In this document: piece by piece, positions 23,139 to 33,089 of the stretch | Layout: the number at the start of each line of letters is the position of its first letter | How positions within the stretch are numbered: the first letter of the stretch is position 1 | DNA from: Panonychus citri | Taxonomy: Eukaryota; Arthropoda; Arachnida; Trombidiformes; Tetranychidae | Assembly: GCF_014898815.1 (NCBI RefSeq) | Contig: NW_026515539.1 | Location: 1,612,001 to 1,676,000 of the forward strand | Length of the DNA: 64,000 nt | Direction of reading: 5' to 3' | Position numbers and translations under genes: made by a program | The notes under the pieces: generated by a model | Databases searched by the model: none | What the model saw: the letters and a program-made list of their open reading frames with translations, nothing else | What the model was told of the DNA's origin: nothing

Positions 23139-23728
23139 AAGAATTAGACCATCGTTGTATGTATGCCCATCACCTATTCATAAGTATAGTCACCCTCAAA
23201 CATAATTAAATTCAACAATTAGATTCAATCACCTGCAAGTGTAAACATTAAACTTATGGTTCCAGCTACATATGAAAATGAACTTTTTTTGTACTTTCTA
23301 TGACCAAAAATTGTAACAATCATAAATTATCAAATAAATCTATCAGTCAATTTAATTAATTAATTTTTTGCAAATAGCCGCGAATCTTAAGCCGAAAAAA
23401 ACAGCTGAAAGTGTAAATGTTGGACAGATCTTGAGTCTTAGTAGACTGAATCAGTCACTGATGAATGAATAGTCTCTACCGACTTGTCAGCACATATAAT
23501 AATTTAAATTAAATTGTGTTCTTTGTGTGTTTCAAGTAAGTAGATTTAAACTATTGATATGTTCAACGCTTCATTTTCTAAGAAATTGTTGTAGTGAATA
23601 ACATATTTTACAGTTTCTCTTGTGTTCTCTTTGAACAGGGCGACCTTCACCTTCACCTTCACCAATTTTTTTCTTTCGTAGAAATAATAATTTCTTCTCG
23701 CTACAATCTTGTTCCTTTTTGATAATAG

Positions 23729-24232
23729 ATGGATAACTCATCCGATTATAATCTTCCACTTTCGGACGACACTAACAATTCAACCCCCGTGTCATCTACA
23801 AAAGAATTGAAGAAAGTAGACCCAAAACTGTCCATCGGTAAAATCATCAATAGCCCAGTGTCTCTTTTCTCTGTAGCAAGCCACCAAACTGATTCTAAGT
23901 CTTCATCAGCTCAGATGGGTCAACTTATTTCTGCTGTTATCGAGCTACAAGTTCGGATTACAAAAATGGAAGATGGTTTAGAAAATCTATTATCGATGGT
24001 CTCTAGATTTAATATTTCCTCATGTCCTACAGTCTCTTCGTCTAAGAGTAAAGCACTTGGCGACTCAACAAACTGTCGCAGATCAACAAGATTATCTAAT
24101 CCAACTGTCTCCGAGTCAATCACTGAAGATGAAAAAAAGTTCCAATGTGAAAGTTGTGAATGGAAAGGCTCAAGTGCAAAGTCATTAAATGGGCATATGA
24201 CAACTCATAGGCGACGAAAATCAAAACGTTAA
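23729..24232 (+). CDS. Small protein with predicted coiled coil and a C-terminal C2H2 zinc finger
   Basis: ATG at 23729 opens 167 codons. The N-terminus is Ser/Thr/Asp-rich. A Leu/Ile/Val heptad-like region (about residues 70-95, GQLISAVIELQVRITKMEDG) could form a coiled coil. A single C2H2 finger of spacing C-X2-C-X12-H-X3-H ends the protein and is followed at once by a basic tail (RRRKSKR). This suggests a nuclear DNA-binding or dimerising factor, or a protein carried by a mobile element. It lies within the 3.45-kb segment between the direct repeats. No named family recognised. Confidence 0.55.
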   Translation: MDNSSDYNLPLSDDTNNSTPVSSTKELKKVDPKLSIGKIINSPVSLFSVASHQTDSKSSSAQMGQLISAVIELQVRITKMEDGLENLLSMVSRFNISSCPTVSSSKSKALGDSTNCRRSTRLSNPTVSESITEDEKKFQCESCEWKGSSAKSLNGHMTTHRRRKSKR

Positions 24233-24459
24233 ACGCGATCTTGTTCGGCCTAATTAGGTAACTTTACTTAATTTTGAGGTTTTTAATAAATTTTCAATTA
24301 AAAATTGATTTATCAAGATATAAAGAGTTTAATGAGCAAAAGTTAATTGTGACTTCGAAGATGATTGGTAAATTAATTACTAATGTAACTGATTAGTTAC
24401 ACTCTACATCTTTGTTTTTCTTAAGTTAATTTTCACTACCGCCTTTTACATTTTCGTGA

Positions 24460-25360
24460 TTAAATTACAAGAAAGAAACTTGGAACCAAATTATATTGAT
24501 TCTCCCGAAGAGAAATGAATCGATTCTTAGGAATCGATGTACCACTTGTTACCGTTGTTAAGGTCACTTTATAAAGCCAACAAGGCGAATCCATAGATTT
24601 ATAACCTGTTAGAACTTTCGAATAGACCATATCGACTGCGTTTCTTGCCAGTACCTGGTTTGGGTGGTAATTCTGTTGCTTCTCGTTTGTTGTTAGTTTC
24701 TCTCATTTTCCTCTCTCCAAACTTTCCTAAGCGAGTCACATTCGTTTTCCCAATCCTTAAGTTCACTTCGATCGGTTTTCAAATTGTACTTTTTTAATAG
24801 TTTATCCAAACATTGTCTACAAGAAATCACCAACTTGTGAAGTGGTGATATTTTTGGTAGTTTCAAGTGACAACGATAAAGTTCGGACTCGATAGATGAG
24901 GAAGAATAAATTTTATCAGTCTTGACTTGTGGCACTTTTCTCGTAAACGCATCGGCAGGTAGGTGATCACAATAGAAAATGACATGATTTTTACTCTCAT
25001 TGTAAGGTAAGATTCCACGTTCGTTTGTTTTTAAAAATTTTTCATCATTGACTCTTGAAAGGTCACTCGAAGAATCGGGATTTTGATAATTTGCAAGTCG
25101 TTTCTCAGTTAGATGAAACATATTGATATTTTCCTTTACGAGCAACGAAAACAAATTGAATGGAAATGTGAAATGGAATCAATTGAGGCAACAAAACCAT
25201 CTTTCGATTCACCCGAAAAACGGCCAACAGAGAAAAGAGAATCAGCTGTTAGAGCGTCAGCCTGTTGACCTACCAAAACTTTTGTTGGTACCAAGAAAAA
25301 AGCTCGTTTATCTCCTTGGGAAAAAGGTCGATTCAATTTTTCAGCGATATAAAATACCAA
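24460..25360 (-). pseudogene. Dcr: Decayed Dicer (RNase III helicase) fragment
   Basis: Read on the minus strand, four blocks in the Dicer order follow one another but in different frames. (1) 25360-25137: start of the helicase (AEKLNRPF, GDKRAFFLVP, VGQQADAL). (2) 25154-24693: the dimerisation/DUF283 region (YCDHLPADAFTRKVP, LYRCHLKLPKISPL). (3) About 24690-24607: the ELPPKPGTGKKRSRY linker. (4) About 24600-24460: the start of the platform (DSPCWLYKVTLTTV). Most of the helicase is missing between blocks 1 and 2. PAZ and both RNase III domains are absent. Block 1 ends upstream exactly at the 42-bp direct repeat, before the expected GSGKT loop. Introns cannot explain the missing helicase, so this is a truncated, frame-broken relic and not a working enzyme. 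Confidence 0.78.
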
Positions 25361-25398
25361 ATAAAAAGGAGACTCAAGTTCACAATTAGAAATAAAAT
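25356..25398. repeat. 42-bp direct repeat, right copy
   Basis: Same-direction copy of 21864-21905 with one extra A in the poly-A run. Its left edge coincides with the upstream end of the Dicer homology, and copy B of the TCGACT-rich repeat starts 7 bp after its right edge. Confidence 0.75.
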
Positions 25399-25404
25399 TA
25401 GAAT

Positions 25405-25737
25405 CCGAAGTCAGTCGATTCAGCCAGTCAGTCAGTCACAATTAAATCGACTGAGTTGAAGTTACTTCGGAAATGACTGACTCGACTGTGATTTAGTCGA
25501 CTTAGGTCGACTAAAGTTGACTGAAAAGCACGTGTTTTGTGCAATTTTGATGAATCTAATATCTATTAATTTTTAATTGTCAATTAAATAGATAAAAAAT
25601 TTCAAATTTGCGGTTTTAAATCGACTCCAGTCGACTTTAGTCGAAAATTGTCACGAGTCGACTTCAGTCGACTTTAGTCGACCGCCACTTGATTTTCTCG
25701 GCAGTCAGTTACTTGGCTAAAAACTGACTGACTTCGG
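25405..25737. repeat. TCGACT-rich repeat, copy B (longer)
   Basis: 333 bp with inverted ends CCGAAGTCAGTC...GACTGACTTCGG. Inside are many TCGACT/AGTCGA units in both directions and a central AT-rich part that is missing from copy A. The structure fits a MITE-like foldback element. No ORF. Confidence 0.72.
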
Positions 25738-26369
25738 TCTCTAATCAAGAATTTCTAGTTGCCATCTATGAGCGATTTTGAAACTGAAAAAGAAAAGCGG
25801 TAAATAGAAAAAAAGTAAAATCTATTAAACAACTTTAATCAACTTCGACTTTTGGTAAATTTCATTAATCATTTGAACGATTAAACATATTGAAAAGATT
25901 ATTATTAGAAATTGATTTAACTTTTCCAGCTATTAAATGATAGACTATTTTTGTCTTTGTTTTTATCTCTTCAAATAGCTCAACCATTACTTGGAATTTA
26001 AGTTAATCGTTTAGTTGATTAGATCAACTTTCTAATTGCAACATTTGGTTATCATTTGTAGTTGATTAGTATTCACTTTGAATGACTTCACAATTATGTT
26101 CGGTTAATTTCATCATATTGGTTGATTAACTTTTGATGCTTAATCATCGCGTGGGCTTAGAGATGTTTCAACTTCCTTATCATTTGAAGGAGAAATTATT
26201 ATTTTCAAGTGAAAATAAGTGAAAACAATCAACTCAAACACAAGGAAAATTTATTAATTGTCAAAAGAATTACAAACAATTTGGAATACAACAATCACTC
26301 CGATGGAGTTTATAGTCATGTAGTAAAAAAAGATCGAAGTCAATTATGGTTCAGTTGAGAATAAGTTAA
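25738..26369. other. Intergenic between the repeat island and the Ly6-like gene
   Basis: Holds GCCATCTA (minus-strand TAGATGGC) at 25761-25768. Otherwise AT-rich, with no coding signal. Confidence 0.45.
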
Positions 26370-26934
26370 TTATGTCAATAGTAGAAATCGGCTGATGGTA
26401 ATTAATGAGATGACAGTTAATTGTAGTTGTAAATTAGTTGATGAATTACATAAATCACCAGAACAGGTACAAATGTCTTCCTTAATTCCGACTCGATAAA
26501 TGGTCTCACAAATGTTAACGGACGAACCTCTGGTCGGCATTGGTTGAGTTGAACAACCTCGATGCCATTTAATCACTTTACCTAAATTGTTCACAATTAA
26601 AATGATTAAAAATGGCCAATTAAATGTTGATTGTTGACTTACCATTTGGATCAGTAACTAAATGTGTCTCACAAGGACCTGGACATTCAATTTGTCGGAC
26701 ATCCCAACGTTGGAAGTTGTTGATTGTACAAATATCACGAACTTCCCGACAATTGGATAATGTTGGACATCGACGATATTCACATTGATAACATCTAATT
26801 GAATGAATTCCTATTCCAAACACACAATTAGTTCAAAAATCAAGAATCGAGAACATTAATTGTTAGCAAATCAAATGAATGTTAAACTTACCTGGTAGAA
26901 ACATAGAAACAATTAAAAGTATTGAGATAAACAT
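26370..26934 (-). CDS. Ly6/uPAR-type, quiver/sleepless-like GPI-anchored protein
   Basis: Three exons (26892-26934, 26643-26810, 26370-26581) join in frame to 140 residues. A short signal peptide (MFISILLIVSMFLPG) precedes IRCYQCEYRRCPTLSNC, the usual opening of a three-finger Ly6 fold. Further Cys pairs follow, ending in CTCSGDLCNSS, the diagnostic C-terminal Cys-Asn. A hydrophobic tail (LQLQLTVISLITISRFLLLT) fits a GPI-attachment signal. Family members in Drosophila, such as quiver/sleepless, regulate potassium channels and nicotinic receptors or act in septate junctions. Which role applies here cannot be read from sequence. Confidence 0.85.
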
Positions 26935-27940
26935 AGTGAAAAGATAATCAATGGTCAAGTTAATTGTCTGAAAGGTAAATGTTGCTGATAATACATATTA
27001 ATCGTGATTAAGAGTGAGCAAAAAATTTCAAAATCTAGATCAGCAATTAGATGATAATCACAATTAAATCTTGATTCTCTTTCGCCTCTCATCATGACAA
27101 AGCAAATCAATGATCAAATGTTGATCACAACTAAATCAATGGAGAAAAAAACAAGATCAAATCAAATCATTTCTCACCGAAAACCTTTCAACTTAGTAAA
27201 TTAAATGCTAATTCATTTCTTGAATCTTTCTACAATCAACAATCAATAATACAAATAATAAATTAAATTTTCAATTCAATAAAACCAAATGATTACCAAT
27301 AGAAATTCAAATAAAGTTAAACCTCTTTTTCTGGAACAATCGAATTAACTATTTGAGCGAAACCATTGAATTAAAATCAAGAACAATAAAATTTATAATT
27401 AGCGAATTAAATTAAAATCCTCCACCGAATAGCAACAATTAACATCCCAATTGTTTTCCAAACTTCGATAAACTTGACTGAGAAAAGTTTCCATTCATGT
27501 GGAGATCACATGTTTCCCTTTTGTTTACATTTTCTCCTGAGGCCTGACTTTTGTTTCTCTTAAATTGTTGAGTTTTTCTTTAAATTCTAAACATTTTTAC
27601 CCACTAATTACCATTAATTCTAACAATTAAACATGTTACATTGTTGATTCAACTAAATTCTCAAGGTTCTCAAGTGATTTTCATATGGAATTTTATCTTC
27701 TCTTACCTTTCTCCTCATAAGATTTTCCTCTTCTCTATTCAAAATAGACTTTGGTTGGTATTCCAATCAACTTTTTCTTAGATATTTTCAATTGTTCTTA
27801 ACAATCTGATATGTATTATCTTTTCCCGTGTTTCCAATTTAATCATCACCTAAAGACTGATTACCTTTCGCTTTTGATTGATTCAAAACGGAGACTCTTT
27901 TTAATAACCTTTGGTATCTATAGTTGTGTTAGATTGGGTA
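26935..27940. other. Divergent intergenic region
   Basis: Lies between the minus-strand Ly6-like gene and the plus-strand TAF1C-like gene and should carry both promoters. AT-rich; no motif stands out. Confidence 0.45.
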
Positions 27941-29812
27941 ATGGATTTACCTGATTTTATCACTGATTTTCCGATTACTTTAGCTAATTGGCATTCGGCC
28001 TCATCTAATGGAGTCCCGGTGACAACACTTCGCAATCGAACCCTTTATGAACATGATTATATTGACAGCGGAGGATCAGGAATTTATGTCCACCGACCCG
28101 ATTCAAGTACTTTCAAAGCCTATCAACTTAAATGTGATTCTATGGGAGCCTCACCTTATTATCCAAAGTGTTTCGCTCTTCCACTGGCCACATCATCTAA
28201 ACGTCGACTTGACCGAGTACCGGACGAATTCCAATTAGATCGAAACCATTGTAATAGTCTATTCTACAATGATGGGTTAGAATGTTTCTTCTCGGCCGAT
28301 CCGATCACCAATCGTTTACATTTGTACCGATTAGAGAGAAACGAGGAATCACCTTCCCTTACCAAGCTTGAAATGGTCTCGTCGACCTCATCGATCTGTG
28401 AACTGTCCAAAAAGGATGGACCAATTTGCGAGATATCATGTTTCGATTCTAAGTCCAATGAAACCTTTTTCATTCGACAATCTAAACGAATCAACTTGTT
28501 AAAGTTAAAGGAACAAGATGATCAGCTGATTCTTTCACCTCAAGAGTTTATCATTAAGTCTGAAGATAAAAGAAAGAGCCGATTAATCAATGAATTTGAC
28601 CAGTTTACAGAATTTTGGAAAATATCGAGGTCACATTTTCTTAAACACAATCTAGCAATTGGTCAGTATGGTGAAGATAATTGTGTAACTCTAAGTGATT
28701 ATAATATGGAGACGAAACAATTCATTTGGATTTGTAGTTCATCTAAAACTGATTTTAAACGTTCATTATCATGGCAATCGCCTGTTAACCTTTTCTGGAC
28801 TCGCGATCATCCTAAATTATTGGCCTATTGTGAACTTAATCAATTCGCTTTACTGGACACTCGATCAAATAAAACAATTCTAAGCATTATGGACAGAAAA
28901 AGATCAGAATTCGCAAGAGATTGGGAAAAATTTCGAGATTGTTGTCAACTGTCCATCTCAGATACTCAATTTTTATTAACTTTAGACCACAAGGTCATTC
29001 TGGTTGACCGACGATATCCACAGAAAAATTTACTTACCTGGAATCACATGTTACCAACAAACAATAACAATTTACCGCGTTTCCTGTCTTCCACCACAAT
29101 TAACAATTCAAAACAGTCAATAATCACTCTAGCAAATAATAATCAATCATGTTTAATGACCATTAATCCTTTCGAGTTGACCAATATAATTCAACCTAAA
29201 TCACTTCATTTACCATTACAATTATCGACTCCAACTGATTTTTGGCATTACTCACCTAATGTTGTTGATGATCTTTGTAATCAATTGGAAAAATACACTT
29301 TAACTGGTTTAATTGTTATTCCAACGGAAAATGGTTACTCTATTATTCAATCAACTACTGGTGACAATATTTATGTTCAAGATTTTTATCCAGCCTCGAC
29401 AATTGAACCCGAATATCGGATTAGTTGGAATCGATCTTGTATTAACGAAAATTTAACAATTCCTGATGAAATTAATTCTCTATTGGAATCAGCTTTCTCT
29501 AATTTATCGTTTGATAATGAAACTGAATCAAGTGATGATTCAAACTGGGAATTGACACAAGATGAACCGTTAATTGTTCCAACTGAATCAATTAAACCTA
29601 AATTTCTGATACCATTACCTGGATCAACAAGTGATACAAATGAAAGTCAATTATCAAGCGATGATGAATCTGAGCAATTACCTGAATTAATTGAGAAACT
29701 AATTGAGAAACGAGTTAATTTATTAACTGATGACATTGGATCAATAGATGAAAATCAATTAACAATTAAGTTATTATCAAAGTGGAGAGATGGTATAGAT
29801 AATAATCAATAA
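27941..29812 (+). CDS. TAF1C-like protein (RNA polymerase I SL1 subunit), tentative
   Basis: Single-exon frame of 623 residues from the ATG at 27941 (the reading from 27911 begins with TTG). The body has scattered beta-propeller-like strands without clear GH/WD dipeptides, including LLTLDHKVILVDRRYPQKNLLTWNHML, given here in parts: VILVDRRYP and LLTWNHML. That pattern recalls TAF1C, where a strand reads as 'self-defence of a ligand/deduced protein end' followed by a Trp-x-His. The C-terminal quarter is acidic and Ser-rich. TAF1C belongs to the SL1/TIF-IB complex that recruits Pol I to rDNA promoters. The match is to a weakly conserved family, so the call is uncertain; any divergent WD40-like nuclear protein could look like this. 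Confidence 0.48.
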   Translation: MDLPDFITDFPITLANWHSASSNGVPVTTLRNRTLYEHDYIDSGGSGIYVHRPDSSTFKAYQLKCDSMGASPYYPKCFALPLATSSKRRLDRVPDEFQLDRNHCNSLFYNDGLECFFSADPITNRLHLYRLERNEESPSLTKLEMVSSTSSICELSKKDGPICEISCFDSKSNETFFIRQSKRINLLKLKEQDDQLILSPQEFIIKSEDKRKSRLINEFDQFTEFWKISRSHFLKHNLAIGQYGEDNCVTLSDYNMETKQFIWICSSSKTDFKRSLSWQSPVNLFWTRDHPKLLAYCELNQFALLDTRSNKTILSIMDRKRSEFARDWEKFRDCCQLSISDTQFLLTLDHKVILVDRRYPQKNLLTWNHMLPTNNNNLPRFLSSTTINNSKQSIITLANNNQSCLMTINPFELTNIIQPKSLHLPLQLSTPTDFWHYSPNVVDDLCNQLEKYTLTGLIVIPTENGYSIIQSTTGDNIYVQDFYPASTIEPEYRISWNRSCINENLTIPDEINSLLESAFSNLSFDNETESSDDSNWELTQDEPLIVPTESIKPKFLIPLPGSTSDTNESQLSSDDESEQLPELIEKLIEKRVNLLTDDIGSIDENQLTIKLLSKWRDGIDNNQ

Positions 29813-30535
29813 ATCATCACAATCTAAAATCTAGAGATTATATTTTTGAGATTATACAATCAAGTCACTAAAAATATTTTCTAATCAACTTAAATCAGTG
29901 ACCTGAACTATAATCAAAATTTTGACACCATTTAGATGGTGATTAACTCAAATCAAATTATCTTAATTAATCAACTTGATTATGTATTTTCATGTTTCTT
30001 GTACAAATCAGATTTATATCTACACGATTTTTTTAATAATATTAACCAATTGTAAATCTTACATTTGATTAACTAACCAAGAGACTGATTAACATTTTGA
30101 CGACTGTGATCTAATCATAATCAATAATCAATTGTAAAAATGTCATCAAATTATCCTCAAAATCAATTGAATGTTGATTAAAACAACAATTGTTGTCCAA
30201 TAAATATCAATACTTTAACCTTAATCATTATTATCAATACTCACATTGGAATCAGATTACATTAATCATCAAATTAACTCTTTAGTTAATTTCCTCCCAC
30301 CTTTACAAGTTAATTTACTAATACAATCAACTTTCATGTGAAAAAAATTGATCATCAACAATCAAAAGACAAAACTATTTAACTAAATCATCTCAAGGAA
30401 AATTAAATCATTTTAACTCTTCATCTTGATCATCTTAAGTTACCATTTGTGACAATTAAGTGTTTCTATTGTGTCGTATTATAATTAATTATATTTTTCT
30501 TATTAAATTGTGTCCAAAAGTAACGAAACTTGAAA
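29813..30535. other. Intergenic between the TAF1C-like and CaaX genes
   Basis: AT-rich, with repeated ATCAA/TTGAT words and no coding signal. It should contain the 3' UTR of the upstream gene and the promoter of the next. Confidence 0.45.
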
Positions 30536-30955
30536 ATGATCGACACAGAATTAATTCAACAACAACAACAATCAAATCAATCATCTCAAAAATTAGTCTC
30601 AAGTATATTTGGCCTGAAGAAAATTAAATCATCTAAAGATTTACAATCAAATGTTAAATCATCAAATGGTAACAACAATAAAGTGAAAAAAGTTAAACGT
30701 AAGGATAAATTGTCTGATAAAAAGGTGAAACAATTAAATAAATTGGATCGAATGTCATTGATGATTGATTCTAGTGATCTAAGTGATGATGATTACCCTG
30801 AAGATGATTATAATGGAGGAGGTGATGCTAATAATAATGCTAATTGTCCAATAGATGCTAATAACAATCAAGACAATCATGGTTCCAATGGTTCACCAAC
30901 AACAATTAAATCACAATCGCCATCAACCAGTGACCGAAATTGTATTTTAATGTAA
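30536..30955 (+). CDS. Small polybasic protein with a C-terminal CaaX box
   Basis: ATG at 30536, with an in-frame TAA just upstream at 30521, gives 139 residues ending Cys-Ile-Leu-Met. This is a classic CaaX prenylation signal, and the final Met favours farnesyl transfer. A Lys-rich region (KVKKVKRKDKLSDKKVKQLN) could help membrane binding, and a Ser/Asp cluster (SSDLSDDDYPEDDY) looks like a casein kinase 2 target. The N-terminus has a Gln run. No GTPase, G-gamma or other domain is present and the family is not recognised. The bases after its stop codon are duplicated about 2.9 kb downstream. Likely membrane-associated adaptor (inference). Confidence 0.62.
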   Translation: MIDTELIQQQQQSNQSSQKLVSSIFGLKKIKSSKDLQSNVKSSNGNNNKVKKVKRKDKLSDKKVKQLNKLDRMSLMIDSSDLSDDDYPEDDYNGGGDANNNANCPIDANNNQDNHGSNGSPTTIKSQSPSTSDRNCILM

Positions 30956-31329
30956 TTAAATCAACAATCACACACACAATTCACAATTTTTTGATCATTT
31001 TTTTTTGTTCTCTTTTAATTATTACAATTATTTGTCTGTTTTAATCCAATTAAATGTTTTGATTTCATCAACAATCATCAATTTGTTAATTTCCTTTATC
31101 GCGTCTCTAAAAATTCAACTCAACTCAATTCAATTCAATTCTAGACTACACCACAGTCTCATGACAAAGACCAGCCCAGATTCCAATAAATCACAAGTTT
31201 TAATTATCTAATTATCGGCATATGATTAAAACTATGAAATGAACTTGATTAACTTTTAATTTCCAAATGTGATTAGGAAGAGTTGATTTTCTTTTCCACT
31301 AGATGGCGATACTATTGATTAGAATTTCT
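30954..31329 (+). repeat. ~375-bp direct duplication, copy 1
   Basis: Begins within the TAA of the CaaX gene and therefore covers its presumed 3' UTR. The same text recurs at 33834-34202 with a few substitutions and small indels. It ends in CCACTAGATGGCGATACTAT, which contains TAGATGGC. Confidence 0.85.
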
Positions 31330-31347
31330 GGTTAACCGATAGATGGC
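31300..31347 (+). promoter_or_regulatory. Two TAGATGGC motifs (CTCF-like)
   Basis: TAGATGGC at 31300-31307 (in CCACTAGATGGCG) and at 31340-31347 (in CGATAGATGGCAAC). CCACTAGATGGCG resembles the CTCF core CCASYAGRKGGC. Lies between two genes. Confidence 0.4.
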
Positions 31348-31604
31348 AACAGGTGTCACTTGTCAATTTTTCTTTGGAAATTCAAGTTAATCAAAGTAAA
31401 TGAATCTTTTCAATTGCTAATTAATTAAGTGATTAAATTAAATTAATTTGTTTGTTTATTTTTATACATTAACCTATGATCTATACACATTGTATCGAAC
31501 ATGGTTCGTAACTTATAAATTGGACAGAATTGAGAAACATTCAAGTTGTAACAATGGATTGAAAGAAAAAGAAAAGGTAAATATTACAAAGTGACAAGTG
31601 AGAT

Positions 31605-31606
<2 letters not shown>

Positions 31607-31635
<29 letters not shown>

Positions 31636-31720
31636 TAGAAAGAGAAAGAGAGAAAGACAAAGAGAGAAAGAAAGAGAAAAAAAGCTGAGAGAAAGGAATG
31701 AAAGTGAAAGAAAGAAGAAT
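31607..31720. repeat. (GA)n and purine-rich tract upstream of the ETS gene
   Basis: A pure GA run (about 31607-31629) grades into a longer AG-only stretch. GA repeats upstream of arthropod genes can bind GAGA factor; no more can be said here. Located 0.4 kb upstream of the GABPA start. Confidence 0.7.
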
Positions 31721-32078
31721 CCAGGAAGCTTGAAGATTAACGATGTTACTCTATTTAATCTGTTTATTGTTTTAATCTATTTACATGATTTAGCTAATTT
31801 TATGTCTTCTCTTTTTTCACCTATAGAAACCAACCTTGTATCTTGATTCTTAATTCGCATTCGACGGGTTGGTTTGTTCTTTCAATTTTGGTGTTTCCTG
31901 TTTCCTTGTTTTTGTTTTCTATTTTTCACCCAAACGACAATCACTGTTTCTCTCACCCTCTTGTTTTCCTTCGACTCTCCGATAATCTAATTCTGTTCTC
32001 TGTTTGTCAGGTTTCTACAACGAGAGTGACAATTTTCACTTGAAGAAACAGTGAAAAAAGAGAGATAAAAAAGAGACA

Positions 32079-33089
32079 ATGACTGAAAATAGTGAAGAAT
32101 TTTTAACCGAAGCACTTCTACCAGAGGAATCAAACGAGTTGGTTCATTCATTTGATTATGAGGAGACAGGATCAGTTAATAAAATGACGGGTGAAGATTA
32201 TGATGATCTAGAAGATGATGAAGACGAGGAAGAAGAAGAAGACGAGAACGTTGTTACCCTGGAAGGTATTGAACTTAATGCAAGTGTCAATTCTCTTTGT
32301 CTGCTGTTAAAGTTAAAATATGAGGATATCGAAAGTTATGACTTTTACCTGCAAGATAATAAGTTAACGTTCAACAAATCCATCATTGAGCAGTGTAATC
32401 TTGTTGAAGGTGCAAGACAACAGACCAAATTGATCAACATTAAATTAATTGTTGACTTAGAGGCTCGAAGAGTCACCATTTTGGATATTCTTAAACCTCC
32501 TGATAATACGACCAACGCGAACGCTTCAACTGGAAGTCCAGAAGGTAATACTGGTTCCCCGTCGACTCCACCATCGAATACTAATTCGTCCACACCAACG
32601 ACACCCAATAAACAGAAGAGGCTGATCGGAGGTATCAACAGATCCACTGGTGGAACTGGTATCGCTGTTGGATCAGCAGCTGATGGACTGATTGTCGGTG
32701 GTCGTGGACAATTTTTACCATCTCCCGGTAATCGTTCAGGTAACAATGGACAGATACAATTGTGGCAATTTTTATTAGAACTATTGACCGACGCTGATTG
32801 TCGTGAATGTATTAAATGGGAAGGACGAGATGGTGAATTTCGCCTAATCAATCCTGAAATGGTTGCTCAATTGTGGGGCCAAAGGAAAAACAAACCAACC
32901 ATGAACTATGAAAAACTGTCTCGTGCTTTACGTTACTATTATGATGGAGATATGATCGCTAAGGTACATGGAAAACGATTTGTGTACAAGTTTGTTTGTG
33001 ATTTAAAGAATCTAATCGGTTATGATGCTGCAGAATTGGATCGTCTTGTCGTTCAAACTCAAAATCGACGATTGTCAAAGTACAACTGA
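32079..33089 (+). CDS. GABPA: GABPA/Ets97D-type ETS transcription factor, no Pointed domain
   Basis: Single-exon frame of 336 residues, ATG at 32079. GABPA is the DNA-binding half of GABP/NRF-2, which recognises GGAA sites in promoters of housekeeping and mitochondrial genes. An acidic N-terminus is followed by an OST-like ubiquitin fold (about 58-141, LEGIELN...LDILKP). After a Ser/Thr/Pro/Gly linker comes [20 protein letters not shown], then the ETS domain (about 226-306) with the recognition helix [15 protein letters not shown]. The C-terminal helices [15 protein letters not shown] match the GABPA region that binds GABPB. The Pointed/SAM domain that vertebrate and fly orthologues carry between OST and ETS is absent, replaced by about 80 low-complexity residues. 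No intron-like break could hide it. Confidence 0.93.
   Translation: MTENSEEFLTEALLPEESNELVHSFDYEETGSVNKMTGEDYDDLEDDEDEEEEEDENVVTLEGIELNASVNSLCLLLKLKYEDIESYDFYLQDNKLTFNKSIIEQCNLVEGARQQTKLINIKLIVDLEARRVTILDILKPPDNTTNANASTGSPEGNTGSPSTPPSNTNSSTPTTPNKQKRLIGGINRSTGGTGIAVGSAADGLIVGGRGQFLPSPGNRSGNNGQIQLWQFLLELLTDADCRECIKWEGRDGEFRLINPEMVAQLWGQRKNKPTMNYEKLSRALRYYYDGDMIAKVHGKRFVYKFVCDLKNLIGYDAAELDRLVVQTQNRRLSKYN

Noticed and set aside
20906..24606. A ~14-base word (GGCGAATCCATAG type) shared by the CISD gene and the Dicer relic
   Set aside because: Short, and the reading frames encode unrelated peptides with established homology; chance.
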